The notes: generated from the letters alone by a model not told the origin. DNA of 64,000 nucleotides from Azospirillum griseum (GCF_003966125.1 NZ_RXMA01000018.1:1-64000); one strand, 5' to 3'; shown: positions 25,640 through 34,906, counted from the first letter of the stretch. Numbers and translations are program-made.

Positions 25640-26494
25640 TCATGCGTTTTCGATCAGGCCCGGTTGCGTGTTCTTGTCGTCGTTGCCCGGACCCGGCAAG
25701 GACGGGGCGTCTTCCTTCAGGCCGACCCCCGTCAATTTCAGCCGCGCCGCCTCGGTGGCGAGCCAGCACAGCTTGTCCGCCGCCGCCCCGATGGACAGGC
25801 CGTCGGCGTGAATGTTGGAAATGCAGTTGCGTTCGGAATCGGCGCGCCCCGGCTTGGCGTCCCAGGTCAGATAGACCCCCAGCGATTCCGCCGCCGACAG
25901 GCCGGGGCGTTCCCCGACCAGCAGCGCCACCAGCCGCGCGCCCAGCCGGGTGGCCACATCGTCGCCCAGCGCGACGCGCGCCTGTTCGGCCAGCACCACC
26001 GGGCCGATGCGCCAGCCCGACAACCGGTCATGGCAGGCGTGGATCAGCGGCGCGGCGTTCACCTGCACCGCCGCCGCCGACAGGCCATCGGCGATGACGA
26101 ACAGGATGTCCCAGCCCCCGGCCACCGGATCAGCGGACAGCCGTTGCGCGCTGGCCGCGTCCAGCTTGCGGCCCAGGTCGGGGCGGCGCAGATAGGTCGG
26201 ACGGTCGGGCGCGGCGCTGTGCACGCGCAGGGTTGGCAGCGGCGACAGATCGGTCGCCAGCCGATCGAAATCGACCGCGCTGTGCACCGCGTCACGGGCG
26301 CGGGCGTGGGCCAGTTGGAAGTCCAGCAACGCCGTGGTCGGCAGCCCATCGCCCGCGCGGCCCAGCCCGATGCGGGCGCGGGTGCTGCTGCGGAAGCGCG
26401 CCCATGGATCGTTGCTTTTGGTATCGTTGCCCTGGGTGTCGTTGGACTGGTCTTTGTTGATCGCACCGTTGTTGATCGGGGTGTGGTCGTTCAT
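25640..26494 (-). CDS. eutC: Ethanolamine ammonia-lyase small subunit EutC
   Basis: With EutB it forms the adenosylcobalamin-dependent enzyme that splits ethanolamine into acetaldehyde and ammonia. 284 residues; the family core starts near TRARIGLGRAG (about 39) and includes the SERNCISNIH region near the C-terminus that helps bind B12. The N-terminal 30 residues are a low-complexity N/D/T/K tract. The start at 26494 overlaps the eutB stop by ATGA, which fixes it over the longer in-frame start. A short C-terminal extension is present. Confidence 0.93.
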   Translation of the reverse strand: MNDHTPINNGAINKDQSNDTQGNDTKSNDPWARFRSSTRARIGLGRAGDGLPTTALLDFQLAHARARDAVHSAVDFDRLATDLSPLPTLRVHSAAPDRPTYLRRPDLGRKLDAASAQRLSADPVAGGWDILFVIADGLSAAAVQVNAAPLIHACHDRLSGWRIGPVVLAEQARVALGDDVATRLGARLVALLVGERPGLSAAESLGVYLTWDAKPGRADSERNCISNIHADGLSIGAAADKLCWLATEAARLKLTGVGLKEDAPSLPGPGNDDKNTQPGLIENA

Positions 26495-27885
26495 GCCGCC
26501 GCACTCCCCAACAGGGCCTGGACGACCGGGCTTTGATCGGGCCAGGGCGGCAAGCGCCGTTGCGGATCCAGCCATCCGGCCTTGTCCAGCCACGCTTCGA
26601 ACTCCGGCGCGGGCGGGCGTTTCAGCAGGTGCCGCAGGCCGAGCACGTCGTGATAGGAAAGGCTTTGGTAGTTCAGCATCACATCGTCGGCCCCCGGCAC
26701 GGCGATGATGAAGTTGACGCCCGCCGTCGCCAGCATGGTCATCAGAACATCCATGTCGTCCTGATCGGCTTCGGCGTGGTTGGTGTAACAGACGTCGCAG
26801 CCCATCGGCACGCCCATCAGCTTGGCGCAGAAATGATCCTCCAGCCCGGCCCGCGTGATCTGCTTGGCGTCGTAGAGATATTCCGGCCCGATGAAACCGA
26901 CGACGGTGTTGACCAGGAACGGGTCGAAGGCGCGAGCGACGGCGTAGGCGCGGGTTTCCACCGTCTGCTGATCGACGCCGAAATGCGCGTCCGCCGACAG
27001 GGCGGCCCCCTGCCCGGTTTCGAAATACATCACGTTGTCGCCGATGGTCCCGCGCTTCAGTGACTTCGCCGCCTCCTGCGCCTCGGCCAGCAGCGACAGG
27101 CTGACCCCAAAGCCCCGGTTGGCCTTTTCCGTCCCGGCGATGGATTGGAACACCAGATCCAGCGGCGCGCCGCGCTCAATCGCCTGGATCGAGGTGGTGA
27201 CGTGGGCGAGCACGCAGGATTGCACCGGAATGTCAAAGCGCGTGCGCACCGCGTCCAGCATCTCCAGCAACGTGATGCAGGCGGGGACGTTGTCGGTGGC
27301 CGGGTTGATGCCGATCACCGCGTCGCCCACCCCATACAGCAGCCCGTCCAGGGTGGAGGCGGCGATCCCGGCGGGGTCATCGGTCGGGTGGTTGGGTTGC
27401 AGGCGGCTGGACAGGCGGCCCGGCAGCCCCACCGTGGTGCGGAACCTGGTGACGACGCAGCATTTGGCCGCCACCGCCACCAGATCAATGTTCCGCATCA
27501 GCTTGGACACCGCCGCCACCATCTCCGGCGTCAGGCCGGGGGCGAGCGCGGTCAGCGCAACGGTGTCGGCCTCATAGGACAGCAACCAGTCGCGGAACTG
27601 GCCGACGGTCATGTGCGCCACCGGGCGGAAGGCGTTGGCGTCGTGACTGTCCACGATCAGCCGCGTCACCTCGTCGGTTTCATAGGGAATCAGGGTTTCG
27701 GTGAGGAAGGCTTTCAGCGGCAGATCGGCCAGCACCATGCGGGCGGCCACCCGCCGTTCGTCGCTGTCGGCGGCGATGCCCGCCAACTCGTCCCCCGACC
27801 GGCGCGGCGAGGCGCAAGCCATCACCGTTTTCAGATCGTCGAAGCGATGGCGCTGCCGCCCCAAATCCCGCCAGTAAACCGCCAT
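26491..27885 (-). CDS. eutB: Ethanolamine ammonia-lyase large subunit EutB
   Basis: Catalytic subunit of the B12-dependent ethanolamine ammonia-lyase, a TIM barrel of 464 residues, near the usual length of about 453. Family stretches include GDAVIGINPATDNV, QSIAGTEKANRGFGVSL and the acidic, aromatic segment MYFETGQGAALSADAHFGVD. The start at 27885 is chosen because GGGAGGA lies upstream and the conserved N-terminus begins there. First gene of eutB-eutC-permease. The acetaldehyde it makes could be oxidised by the ExaC-type enzyme at 7400-8920. Confidence 0.94.
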   Translation of the reverse strand: MAVYWRDLGRQRHRFDDLKTVMACASPRRSGDELAGIAADSDERRVAARMVLADLPLKAFLTETLIPYETDEVTRLIVDSHDANAFRPVAHMTVGQFRDWLLSYEADTVALTALAPGLTPEMVAAVSKLMRNIDLVAVAAKCCVVTRFRTTVGLPGRLSSRLQPNHPTDDPAGIAASTLDGLLYGVGDAVIGINPATDNVPACITLLEMLDAVRTRFDIPVQSCVLAHVTTSIQAIERGAPLDLVFQSIAGTEKANRGFGVSLSLLAEAQEAAKSLKRGTIGDNVMYFETGQGAALSADAHFGVDQQTVETRAYAVARAFDPFLVNTVVGFIGPEYLYDAKQITRAGLEDHFCAKLMGVPMGCDVCYTNHAEADQDDMDVLMTMLATAGVNFIIAVPGADDVMLNYQSLSYHDVLGLRHLLKRPPAPEFEAWLDKAGWLDPQRRLPPWPDQSPVVQALLGSAAA

Positions 27886-28004
27886 CTCCGGCGTCCTCCC
27901 TGTCGCATCCTGACAACAGCATGGCACGGGGTGCGGCGGGGCCGGTTGACATTGGAACACAAAGTGTCGACCCGCCGGGAAAAAGACGGCCTCTTGCGTT
28001 TCAA

Positions 28005-28022
28005 GTTACGTTATATCATTAC
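28005..28022. promoter_or_regulatory. Candidate Zur box upstream of the DUF1826 gene
   Basis: An 18-base imperfect palindrome (12 of 18 positions symmetrical) with the GTTAYGTTATA character of proteobacterial Zur operators lies 33 bases before the DUF1826 start. DUF1826 genes are known members of Zur regulons, which supports the reading. Confidence 0.55.
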
Positions 28023-28054
28023 ATATCCATCACCATCCAACCGAGGCTCCCCCC

Positions 28055-28711
28055 ATGGCCACGCCCGCCGCCGCCCCAGCCGATGGACCGGCGTTCACCC
28101 ATCAACGCCACGCCACGTCCCGCCCCTACCTCGCCCTGTGCGAGCGTGCCGAGGGGCTGGCGGCGATCCGGGAACCGGGGGTGACGATGGCGCTGTGGCG
28201 GCGCGGCCTGCCCGCCGATCTGGCCGACACGCTCACGGACTGGCCGGGGGAGGGGTGGAGCAACCTGCGCCTGACCACCACGCCCGACCGTGTGCACACC
28301 GGCGCCGCCGCCGCCGGGCCGCTGGTGCCCGACATCGCCGCGCTGGTCCGCATCTACGCCGATCTGGTCGGCTGCCCGTCGGTGTCGCTGCGTCTGGAGC
28401 GCGTGACCGGCAACGGCTGCAAGTTTCTGCACGTCGATTACGTCGGCGTCCGGCTGCTCTGCACCTATCGTGGTCCGGGAACCCAATGGGTCCCCGACGA
28501 CGCGGTGCGGCGCGACGGCTTGGGCACCGGCAACAACGCCGCCGTCCTGCCCGACGCCCGGCGGCTGCGGCGGATGAACGCCGGGGATGTCGGCGTGCTG
28601 AAGGGTGAATCCTGGCCTGGCAACCGGGGGCGCGGCCTCGTCCACCGCTCCCCACCCGCTCGTCCGGGTGTGGGCCGTCTGGTCCTGTGCCTGGACCATG
28701 AGGCGCATTGA
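28055..28711 (+). CDS. DUF1826 protein, probable zinc-starvation gene
   Basis: 218 residues. The conserved core of DUF1826 is visible: LRLERVTGNGCKFLHVDYVGVRLLCTYRGPGTQWV (quoted only as landmarks: KFLHVD near 125 and RLLCTYRGPGT near 135), with a C-terminal HRSPP. The His, Cys and Asp residues could bind metal. Genes of this family occur with Zur boxes and zinc-related COG0523 GTPases; none of the latter is in the window. It is divergent from eutB. The biochemical role is unknown. Confidence 0.78.
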   Translation: MATPAAAPADGPAFTHQRHATSRPYLALCERAEGLAAIREPGVTMALWRRGLPADLADTLTDWPGEGWSNLRLTTTPDRVHTGAAAAGPLVPDIAALVRIYADLVGCPSVSLRLERVTGNGCKFLHVDYVGVRLLCTYRGPGTQWVPDDAVRRDGLGTGNNAAVLPDARRLRRMNAGDVGVLKGESWPGNRGRGLVHRSPPARPGVGRLVLCLDHEAH

Positions 28712-28770
28712 CACGCCTCGCAGCCGTTGGGCGACCCGCTCGGTAGGGCTGATGGCCTCTCCAAACACAA

Positions 28771-28798
28771 CGGCCCGCCCCCAAGGGGAGGCGGGCCG
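28771..28798 (-). terminator. Hairpin terminator after choX
   Basis: A nine-base perfect GC stem (28771-28779 with 28790-28798) lies 28 bases downstream of the choX stop and is followed on the minus strand by a TTGTGTTT tract. It may serve both this operon and the convergent DUF1826 gene. Confidence 0.65.
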
Positions 28799-28825
28799 CA
28801 GCGTGTTGGATCCGTGCAAAAAGGG

Positions 28826-29803
28826 TTACGACTTGCCGATGCCCAGCTTGGCTTGCACGGCGGCCAAGCCATCCTTGCCGTCGATGGTGGTGACGCCCTG
28901 CAACCAGGCTTTCAGGGTGGCCGGGTTCTTCTTCAGCCATTCGGTGGCGGCGGCTTCGGGCTTCTTGTTGGCGTTCATGATGCCGTCCATGACCGCGTTT
29001 TCCATGTCCACGGTGAAGACCAGATTGGACAGGAATTTCCCGACGTTCGGGCATTCGGTGGCGTAGCCCTTGCGCACGTTGGTGCTGACCGTCGCCCCGC
29101 CGAAATCCGGGCCGAACCAATCGTCGCCGTCGGCCAGATAGGTGATCTCAAAGGATTTGTTCATCGGGTGGGGTGCCCAGCCCAGGAAGGCGATGAACTT
29201 TTTCGCCCGGATGGCGCGCTTGACCTCGCCCAGCATCCCGGCCTCGCTGGACTCCACCATCTTGAAGTCCTTCAGACCGAAGGCGTCGGCCTTCAGCATC
29301 TTGTCGATGATGAGGTTGCCGTCGTTCCCGGCCTCGATGCCATAGATCTTGCCGTCCAGCTTGTCCTTGAACTTCGCCAGATCCTTGAAGCTCTTCAGCC
29401 CGGCGTCGGCGGCGTATTTCGGCACGGCCAGCGTGTATTTCGCCCCTTCCAGATTGACCCGCGTCACCTCGACCGAGCCGTCGTCCAGCACCGGCTTGAT
29501 GAAGCTTTCCATCGTCGGCATCCAGTTGCCGAGGAAGACGTCAAGCGACTTGGTCTTCAGACCCAGATAGACGACGGGAACCGAGGAGATGTTCGTCGTC
29601 GCCTTGTACCCAAGCCCTTCCAGGGTGACGGAGGCCAGCGCGGTGGTGGCGGCGATGTCGGTCCAGCCCACATCACCGAAGCGCACCGCCTTGCACGAGG
29701 CCGGATCGGCGGCCAGCGCGGCCCCCATCGTTCCGATCGTCACACAGGCCGCCGCCAGAACCCCCAACGCGCAACCCGTCGCTTTTGCCGTCATCGTCGT
29801 CAT
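28826..29803 (-). CDS. choX: Choline-type ABC transporter substrate-binding protein (ChoX family)
   Basis: 325 residues with a signal peptide cleaved after AALA. Periplasmic type II binding protein of the OpuAC/ChoX group: VRFGDVGWTDI near residue 42, FLGNWMPTME near 92 and FLGWAPHPMN near 213 supply the aromatic residues that cage a quaternary amine in this family. It is expected to capture choline for the ChoW/ChoV transporter. It is the last gene of the unit and lies apart from choVW, behind a second, different binding protein and a tRNA-editing gene. Confidence 0.88.
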   Translation of the reverse strand: MTTMTAKATGCALGVLAAACVTIGTMGAALAADPASCKAVRFGDVGWTDIAATTALASVTLEGLGYKATTNISSVPVVYLGLKTKSLDVFLGNWMPTMESFIKPVLDDGSVEVTRVNLEGAKYTLAVPKYAADAGLKSFKDLAKFKDKLDGKIYGIEAGNDGNLIIDKMLKADAFGLKDFKMVESSEAGMLGEVKRAIRAKKFIAFLGWAPHPMNKSFEITYLADGDDWFGPDFGGATVSTNVRKGYATECPNVGKFLSNLVFTVDMENAVMDGIMNANKKPEAAATEWLKKNPATLKAWLQGVTTIDGKDGLAAVQAKLGIGKS

Positions 29804-29899
29804 GCCCCTGTTGCTCCTCTGTCCGGTTATTGTCAGACGCTGCGGCGTGGGGCCGACGTCTGTGTGGTGTTTGGTCGGCGAGTGATCTTTATGCGTTGA

Positions 29900-30448
29900 T
29901 CAGGATGCGGTCTCCACCAGGGCGGCGTCCAGCGCCACGATGTGCGGCTCCACCCCCAGGCTGCCCAGAAAGGCGCGCAGACCATCCGTTGTCACGGCGG
30001 TGGTGGCCGTGTTGGCCAGCGGGTGAAAGGCCACGCGCGGGGCCGCCATCAGGGCGGCGTCCAGCACCAACCGCACCCGCTTGGCGCGGTCGTTCACCAG
30101 GGCAAAGGGGCTGACCGCCCCCTGCCGCACCCCCAGCGTGGCAAACAGCAGCTCTTCCTTGGCGAAGGACACGCGTTTCGATCCGATGCGCGCGGGCAGG
30201 CTTTTCAGGTCGATCACCCGGTCGGTCGGCGCGGCGATCAGCCACAATTGATCCTTGGCGTCCTTCAGCAGCAAATTCTTGGTGTGGAGCGCGTCGAGCG
30301 TCGCCCAGAAGGGCATCGCCTCCTCCACCGTGTGGACCGGCGGGTGATGGATGGTTTCCGCCGCGAGTCCCAGATCGGCCAGCCGCTGCAACAGCGCCTC
30401 GCTGGTCAGATGGGGGGTGGTGTCGTCCGGCAGCCCGTCGCTCGTCAT
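29900..30448 (-). CDS. YbaK/ProX-type aminoacyl-tRNA deacylase
   Basis: 182 residues of the YbaK/ProRS-associated fold. These proteins hydrolyse misacylated tRNA, often Ala-tRNA(Pro), in trans. Family stretches are SKRVSFAKEELL near residue 94 and GAVSPFALVND near 115. The ATG at 30448 fits the usual length; the in-frame upstream start would add an unlikely N-terminus. Its place among choline transport genes is odd and probably a chance passenger. Confidence 0.83.
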   Translation of the reverse strand: MTSDGLPDDTTPHLTSEALLQRLADLGLAAETIHHPPVHTVEEAMPFWATLDALHTKNLLLKDAKDQLWLIAAPTDRVIDLKSLPARIGSKRVSFAKEELLFATLGVRQGAVSPFALVNDRAKRVRLVLDAALMAAPRVAFHPLANTATTAVTTDGLRAFLGSLGVEPHIVALDAALVETAS

Positions 30449-30601
30449 CGTGTCACGCCCGCTTGGTTCATGCCCGTTTGGTCCATCAACAATCACAAAG
30501 CGTCTCACGGCGGCGGACCGGTCCGCTTGAACCGTTTGGGCATAGCGCTTGAACGAATCCGCCGTCCCGGCCCGCCACCGCAAGACCACTGCTCCAGCCG
30601 A

Positions 30602-31483
30602 TCAGAGCTTGCCCGTCACCCAATAATCGACGCGGGTCTTGTTGGCCTTGATGTAATTGTCCACCGCCTGTTCGTAGCTGGTCTGCTTGGCGTCCTGCAT
30701 GATCGCTTCCAGATCACCAATCGGAATCACCATGCGGTTCAGGAATTCGAACACCGCCGGATTGTCCTGGTAGAATCCCTTGCGCACCAGCGCGTTGACG
30801 CTTTCCAGCCCGCCCAGCGCGCCCTTGGGATCGTCCAGATAACGCAGCTTCATGCTGGCGAACATCCAGTGCGGAGACCAAGTCGTCACCACGATCCATT
30901 CGTTGCGCTTCATCGCGCGATCCAGCGCCGCCAGCATCCCGGAGTCGCTGGCCGACACCAGTTGATACTTGTCCAGCCCATAGGTCTTCAGCGCCTTTTC
31001 CGACGCCTGCATCAGCCCCGACCCCGGATCGATCCCCTGGATGCGGTCGCTGAGCTTCTTCTGCACCTCCGGCTTCTTCAAATCCTCAAGCGTGGACAGT
31101 TCGCTGGCCGGGATGTAGTCCGGGACCGCCCACCCCAGGCGGGCGCGGGTGTAGAGCGGGCCGAGATCGACGATGTCCTTGCCCACCTTGTCCAGATAGG
31201 GTTTGTGGGTCAGCGGCTGCCAGGACATCAGCATCGCGTCCATCTTCCCGGCGGCAAGGCCCTGATACTGCACGCCGATGTCGGCCATGGTCAGTTCGAC
31301 CTTGGTGTCCAGCCGTTCTTCGATCAGCTTCTTGGCCAGCTTGGTCACAGCCTCGGCGTCCGACCAGGCGGTCCAGCCGATGTTGACCTTCTTGTCGGAC
31401 GCGGCGAGCGCGCCGGTGGCGGTCAGGGTCAGAGTGGCGACGGTGGCCAGCGTGGCCAACGTGTTGGTGATCGTCTTCAACAT
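30602..31483 (-). CDS. Glycine betaine/choline-type ABC substrate-binding protein (OpuAC family)
   Basis: 293 residues with a signal peptide ending TGALA. The fold is OpuAC type: VNIGWTAWSDAEAV near residue 33, LMSWQPLTHKPY near 85 and VTTWSPHWMF near 200, giving Trp residues for quaternary-ammonium binding. It is clearly different from the ChoX-like protein at 28826, so one permease may be served by two receptors with different ligands (for example betaine and choline). It lies 54 bases downstream of pchP on the same strand. Confidence 0.85.
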   Translation of the reverse strand: MLKTITNTLATLATVATLTLTATGALAASDKKVNIGWTAWSDAEAVTKLAKKLIEERLDTKVELTMADIGVQYQGLAAGKMDAMLMSWQPLTHKPYLDKVGKDIVDLGPLYTRARLGWAVPDYIPASELSTLEDLKKPEVQKKLSDRIQGIDPGSGLMQASEKALKTYGLDKYQLVSASDSGMLAALDRAMKRNEWIVVTTWSPHWMFASMKLRYLDDPKGALGGLESVNALVRKGFYQDNPAVFEFLNRMVIPIGDLEAIMQDAKQTSYEQAVDNYIKANKTRVDYWVTGKL

Positions 31484-31537
31484 GCGTGTTGCGCCTTCCT
31501 GTTCGATTTTTGGGGTTTGTTCATCGAAACAACAGCG

Positions 31538-32626
31538 TCACTGAATCTCCTGTGCCTTCACGACCACCCAGTTTTGATCCGCCGTCACCGGCTGACCCAA
31601 CGCCTTCTGACGGGCAGCGGCGTCTTCCCACATGGATTGGATTTGCTTGCGGTACTTGTCCTTGCGGTCCACCCACAGCCGCACGCCGCCATGCTCGACG
31701 TCCGTGCCGTGCAGCAGCATGTAGCCGTCGCTGGTCGGCGTGTCCCCCGCCACCAGGATCGGCTTTTTCCATGGGTCGATGTAGGTGAGGATCGCGGCGT
31801 ATTTGCCGGAAAACCACGTCAACGGTGCCCACAGATAGGTGCCCAGCTCCATATCCATGGTCTGGTTCCAATCGTATTTCTTTTGTTCGATCAGCTTCCG
31901 GGCGGTGGTCAGCGCGCCGGTCTTGCGGTCCTTCAACAGCATCGTCACGCCGATGATGTTTTCCGGCTTGATGTTGTAGCCGTATTTGGGATCGGCGGCG
32001 ACCATGCGCACCAGTTCTTCGCTGGCGGCGGTCATGACATAGACCTCGATGCCGTTCTTGTGCATCAGGTTCACCAGCTCCAGTTGGCCGGTGTAGGGTT
32101 TGGGCGCGTTGATCTCGATCGCCTTGACGCTGTCGCCCTCGTAATAATCCGACGGGATCGGCTTGCCATAGGCCATCAGCTCATCGACGTAACCCTTCAG
32201 CTCGCGCAGGGTGAAGCCGGCGAACACCTGGGCGACCCAGGGGTAACACACCTGATCGTCGATCTCGCACAGCCGGTAGTAATAGCTGTTCAGGCTTTCC
32301 TTGTGACCGTTCAGGTCCTTGAAGGGAATCAACTTCAGCGACGGGTCGATTTTGTCCCGCGTCAACACCCCCTTCATTTCCAGGAAGGGCAGCAGCGACT
32401 CTTCCAAATCGTAGCGGTAGAGGGTGTTGTCCATGTCGAACACGGCGTAAGCGCCCTTGTTCGCGTTGGCCGTCACCAGTGTTTTCAACGCCGCCGCCGC
32501 CGGGGCGGGCCAATGGGCCAACTCGTCCGCCGCCTTGGCCGCGCCGATGCCCCCGCTCGCAACGCCTCCCGTCATCAGACACGCGCCCAGAACGATTCTG
32601 CCCAGATACGCTGTGACCCGGTTCAT
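31538..32626 (-). CDS. pchP: Phosphorylcholine phosphatase PchP, exported HAD enzyme
   Basis: 362 residues with a signal peptide (cleavage near AAKA). HAD catalytic motif FDMDNTLYRYDLEE near residue 64 provides the nucleophile Asp and the acid/base Asp; later parts include MTAASEEL near 200 and VAGDTPTSDG near 293, the latter carrying the metal Asp. The layout matches Pseudomonas PchP, which frees choline from phosphorylcholine in the periplasm. The neighbouring choline importer would take up the product. It lies between choW and the second binding protein. Confidence 0.88.
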   Translation of the reverse strand: MNRVTAYLGRIVLGACLMTGGVASGGIGAAKAADELAHWPAPAAAALKTLVTANANKGAYAVFDMDNTLYRYDLEESLLPFLEMKGVLTRDKIDPSLKLIPFKDLNGHKESLNSYYYRLCEIDDQVCYPWVAQVFAGFTLRELKGYVDELMAYGKPIPSDYYEGDSVKAIEINAPKPYTGQLELVNLMHKNGIEVYVMTAASEELVRMVAADPKYGYNIKPENIIGVTMLLKDRKTGALTTARKLIEQKKYDWNQTMDMELGTYLWAPLTWFSGKYAAILTYIDPWKKPILVAGDTPTSDGYMLLHGTDVEHGGVRLWVDRKDKYRKQIQSMWEDAAARQKALGQPVTADQNWVVVKAQEIQ

Positions 32627-32749
32627 CCCAATCCCCCGCTGATGGTGTGTGAAGGCAAGGCTCCGGCGTTCCGGCGCGGATGACGCGCCGGTGGACCGCC
32701 CGGATGGAACCCTATGAAACGCGATAGACCCTGTTCCCCCTATGCGTCC

Positions 32750-33628
32750 TTACCGTGCCGCCGCCGGACGCAGGCGGGTGAGAAAGGCAAAGCGCCGCGC
32801 CGGAGCCTTGACCGATCCGAAACTCTGGGTGATGCGGTCCAGCACGATGGCCAGCAGCACCACCGACAACCCGCTTTCAAACCCCAAACCGATGTCCAGA
32901 CGCTGGATGCCCTGAAGCACCACATTGCCCAGCCCGCCCGCGCCGATCATCGACGCCACCACGATCATCGACAGCGCCATCATCATGGTCTGGTTGACCC
33001 CGGCCATGATCGACGGCATGGCGTTGGGCAGTTGCACCTTGAACAGCAGTTGGTGCGGGTGGCAGCCAAAGGCGCGCCCGGCCTCCACCAGTTCGCCCGG
33101 CACCTGCTGGATGCCCAGCATGGTCAGGCGGACGGCGGGCGGCATGGCGAAAATCACCGTGGCGATGATGCCGGGAACCCGCCCCAGACCAAAGAACATC
33201 ACCGCCGGGATCAGATAGACGAAGGCGGGCATGGTCTGCATGAAGTCCAGCAGCGTCTTGCCCACCTGTTCGGCGATGCGGTTGCCCGCCATCCAGATGC
33301 CCAGCGGCACCCCGACCAGCAGACTGAGCAGGGTGGAGGACAGGACCAGCCCCAGCGTGCTGGCCGTCGGCTCCCACAGGCCCATGCCATAGATCAGCCC
33401 CAACGACCCCAGCGTGAACACGCCAAAGCCAACCCCGACCCGCCAGAAGGCCAGGGCGGCGATCACCCCGCCCAACACCCAGGCGGGCATTCCCAACAGC
33501 GCGGCGTCAATGCCACCGCCAAAGCCATCGACCACGGCGGCGATGGCGTCCAAACTGGGCTGGAAATGGTCGAGGATGAAGGTGACGAGACGTTCCGCCC
33601 ACACGCCAATCCCGATCTTGCCGTCCAT
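32750..33628 (-). CDS. choW: Quaternary-amine ABC transporter permease (ChoW/ProW)
   Basis: 292 residues with about seven hydrophobic segments and the inner-membrane permease EAA-type loop (ELVEAGRAFGCHPHQLLFKVQLPNAMPSI; landmark EAGRAFG near 184) that docks the ATPase. Family of ProW, OpuAB and ChoW. It starts three bases after the choV stop, so the two are made together. It is the only permease of this kind in the window and could serve both binding proteins. Confidence 0.9.
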   Translation of the reverse strand: MDGKIGIGVWAERLVTFILDHFQPSLDAIAAVVDGFGGGIDAALLGMPAWVLGGVIAALAFWRVGVGFGVFTLGSLGLIYGMGLWEPTASTLGLVLSSTLLSLLVGVPLGIWMAGNRIAEQVGKTLLDFMQTMPAFVYLIPAVMFFGLGRVPGIIATVIFAMPPAVRLTMLGIQQVPGELVEAGRAFGCHPHQLLFKVQLPNAMPSIMAGVNQTMMMALSMIVVASMIGAGGLGNVVLQGIQRLDIGLGFESGLSVVLLAIVLDRITQSFGSVKAPARRFAFLTRLRPAAAR

Positions 33629-33631
33629 CGC

Positions 33632-34906
33632 TCACGCTCCCCTGTCCAGAGTTTCCAGCAGCACCGAGGGCGAAATCGCGCCCAGATAGATCCCGTTCGC
33701 GTCCACCACCGGCACCGGGCAGGGGGCCGCCGCCACCCGCCGCAACAGCGTGTGCACCGGCAGGTCGCTCGTCACCGGCTCAATCCCCGGCAAAAAGGCG
33801 GTGAGAAAGCGCGGCTCGCCGCTGCGCAGGGCGTGGGCCACCGAATCGCGCGACACGATGCCCTGAAAGCGGTTTTCGTTGTCGCGGACATAGCCATAGA
33901 AATGGCCGCTTTCGGTCAATTGCTGCAACGCCGGTCCCAGCACGCCCGGCACCCGCACGATGGTGTTCGACGCCTCGAACCGGGCAACGTCGCCCGCGCG
34001 CAGCACCCGCGACACATCGACGTTGCGGAAGAAGGAGCGGACGTAATCGTCGGCGGGTGCGCGCAGAATGTCATAGGGCGTGCCGACCTGCACGATCCGC
34101 CCGCCTTCCATGATGGCGATGCGGTCGCCGATGCGCATCGCCTCGTCCAGATCGTGGGAAATGAAGATGATGGTGCGTTTCTGCTCGCGCTGAAGCCGCA
34201 ACAGCTCGTCCTGCATTTCGGTGCGGATCAGCGGGTCGAGCGCGGAAAACGCCTCGTCCATCAGCATGATGGTCGGGTTGTTGGCCAGGGCGCGGGCCAG
34301 ACCGACGCGCTGTTGCATCCCGCCCGACATTTCGCGCGGGTAACGGTGGGCGTAGGCCCCCAACCCCACCTGCTGCAAGGCCACCATCGCCGCGTCGCGC
34401 CGCGCGGTCTTGTCCACCCCGGCGATCTCCAGGCCGAAGGCGGCGTTGTCCAGCGCGGTCAGATGGGGCAGCAGGGCAAAGGACTGGAACACCATCGACA
34501 TGTCGCGGCGCAGCACCTCCACCAGTTCCCGCCGGGATAATTGGGTCAGGTTGCGCCCGTCGAGCAGGATTTCGCCGCTGCTGGGTTCGATCAGCCGGTT
34601 CAACAGGCGGATCATCGTCGATTTGCCGGACCCCGACAGGCCCATGATGACGAAGATTTCCCCGGCGCGCACGTCGAAGCTGGCGTTCATGACGCCGACA
34701 TTGACGTTCAGCTTGTCCAGAACCTCCGCCTTGCTGGCCCCGGCGTTCAGCATCGCCAGGGCGGGTTTGGGATCGGCGGAGAAGATTTTGTAAAGGTTGC
34801 GGACCTGGAGCCGGACCTCGGCCTCCGCATGGGTCTTGCCGGTCGTCGGTGGGGCTGCCGTTTTCGCCACGGCGGGAGGGTCGTCCAAGCGCATCGTCAT
34901 GGTCAT
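33632..34906 (-). CDS. choV: Quaternary-amine ABC transporter ATPase (ChoV/ProV)
   Basis: 424 residues: ABC ATPase (about 35-290) with Walker A GLSGSGKS near 90, intact Q-loop MVFQS, signature MSGGMQQR, Walker B LLMDEA-type sequence (MLMDEAFSALD) and switch His in ISHDLDEA, then two CBS domains (about 300-420) as in OpuAA. Functional by all motifs. The start at 34906 is set by GGAGGGCGGA directly upstream. First gene of the transporter unit. The degenerate paralogue of this ATPase is fused to a chemotaxis domain at 45791-47521. Confidence 0.9.
   Translation of the reverse strand: MTMTMRLDDPPAVAKTAAPPTTGKTHAEAEVRLQVRNLYKIFSADPKPALAMLNAGASKAEVLDKLNVNVGVMNASFDVRAGEIFVIMGLSGSGKSTMIRLLNRLIEPSSGEILLDGRNLTQLSRRELVEVLRRDMSMVFQSFALLPHLTALDNAAFGLEIAGVDKTARRDAAMVALQQVGLGAYAHRYPREMSGGMQQRVGLARALANNPTIMLMDEAFSALDPLIRTEMQDELLRLQREQKRTIIFISHDLDEAMRIGDRIAIMEGGRIVQVGTPYDILRAPADDYVRSFFRNVDVSRVLRAGDVARFEASNTIVRVPGVLGPALQQLTESGHFYGYVRDNENRFQGIVSRDSVAHALRSGEPRFLTAFLPGIEPVTSDLPVHTLLRRVAAAPCPVPVVDANGIYLGAISPSVLLETLDRGA

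Noticed and set aside
33632-34906. choV considered as a second degenerate ATPase
   Set aside because: All catalytic motifs (Walker A and B, Q-loop, signature, switch His) are intact, so it is a normal transporter ATPase.
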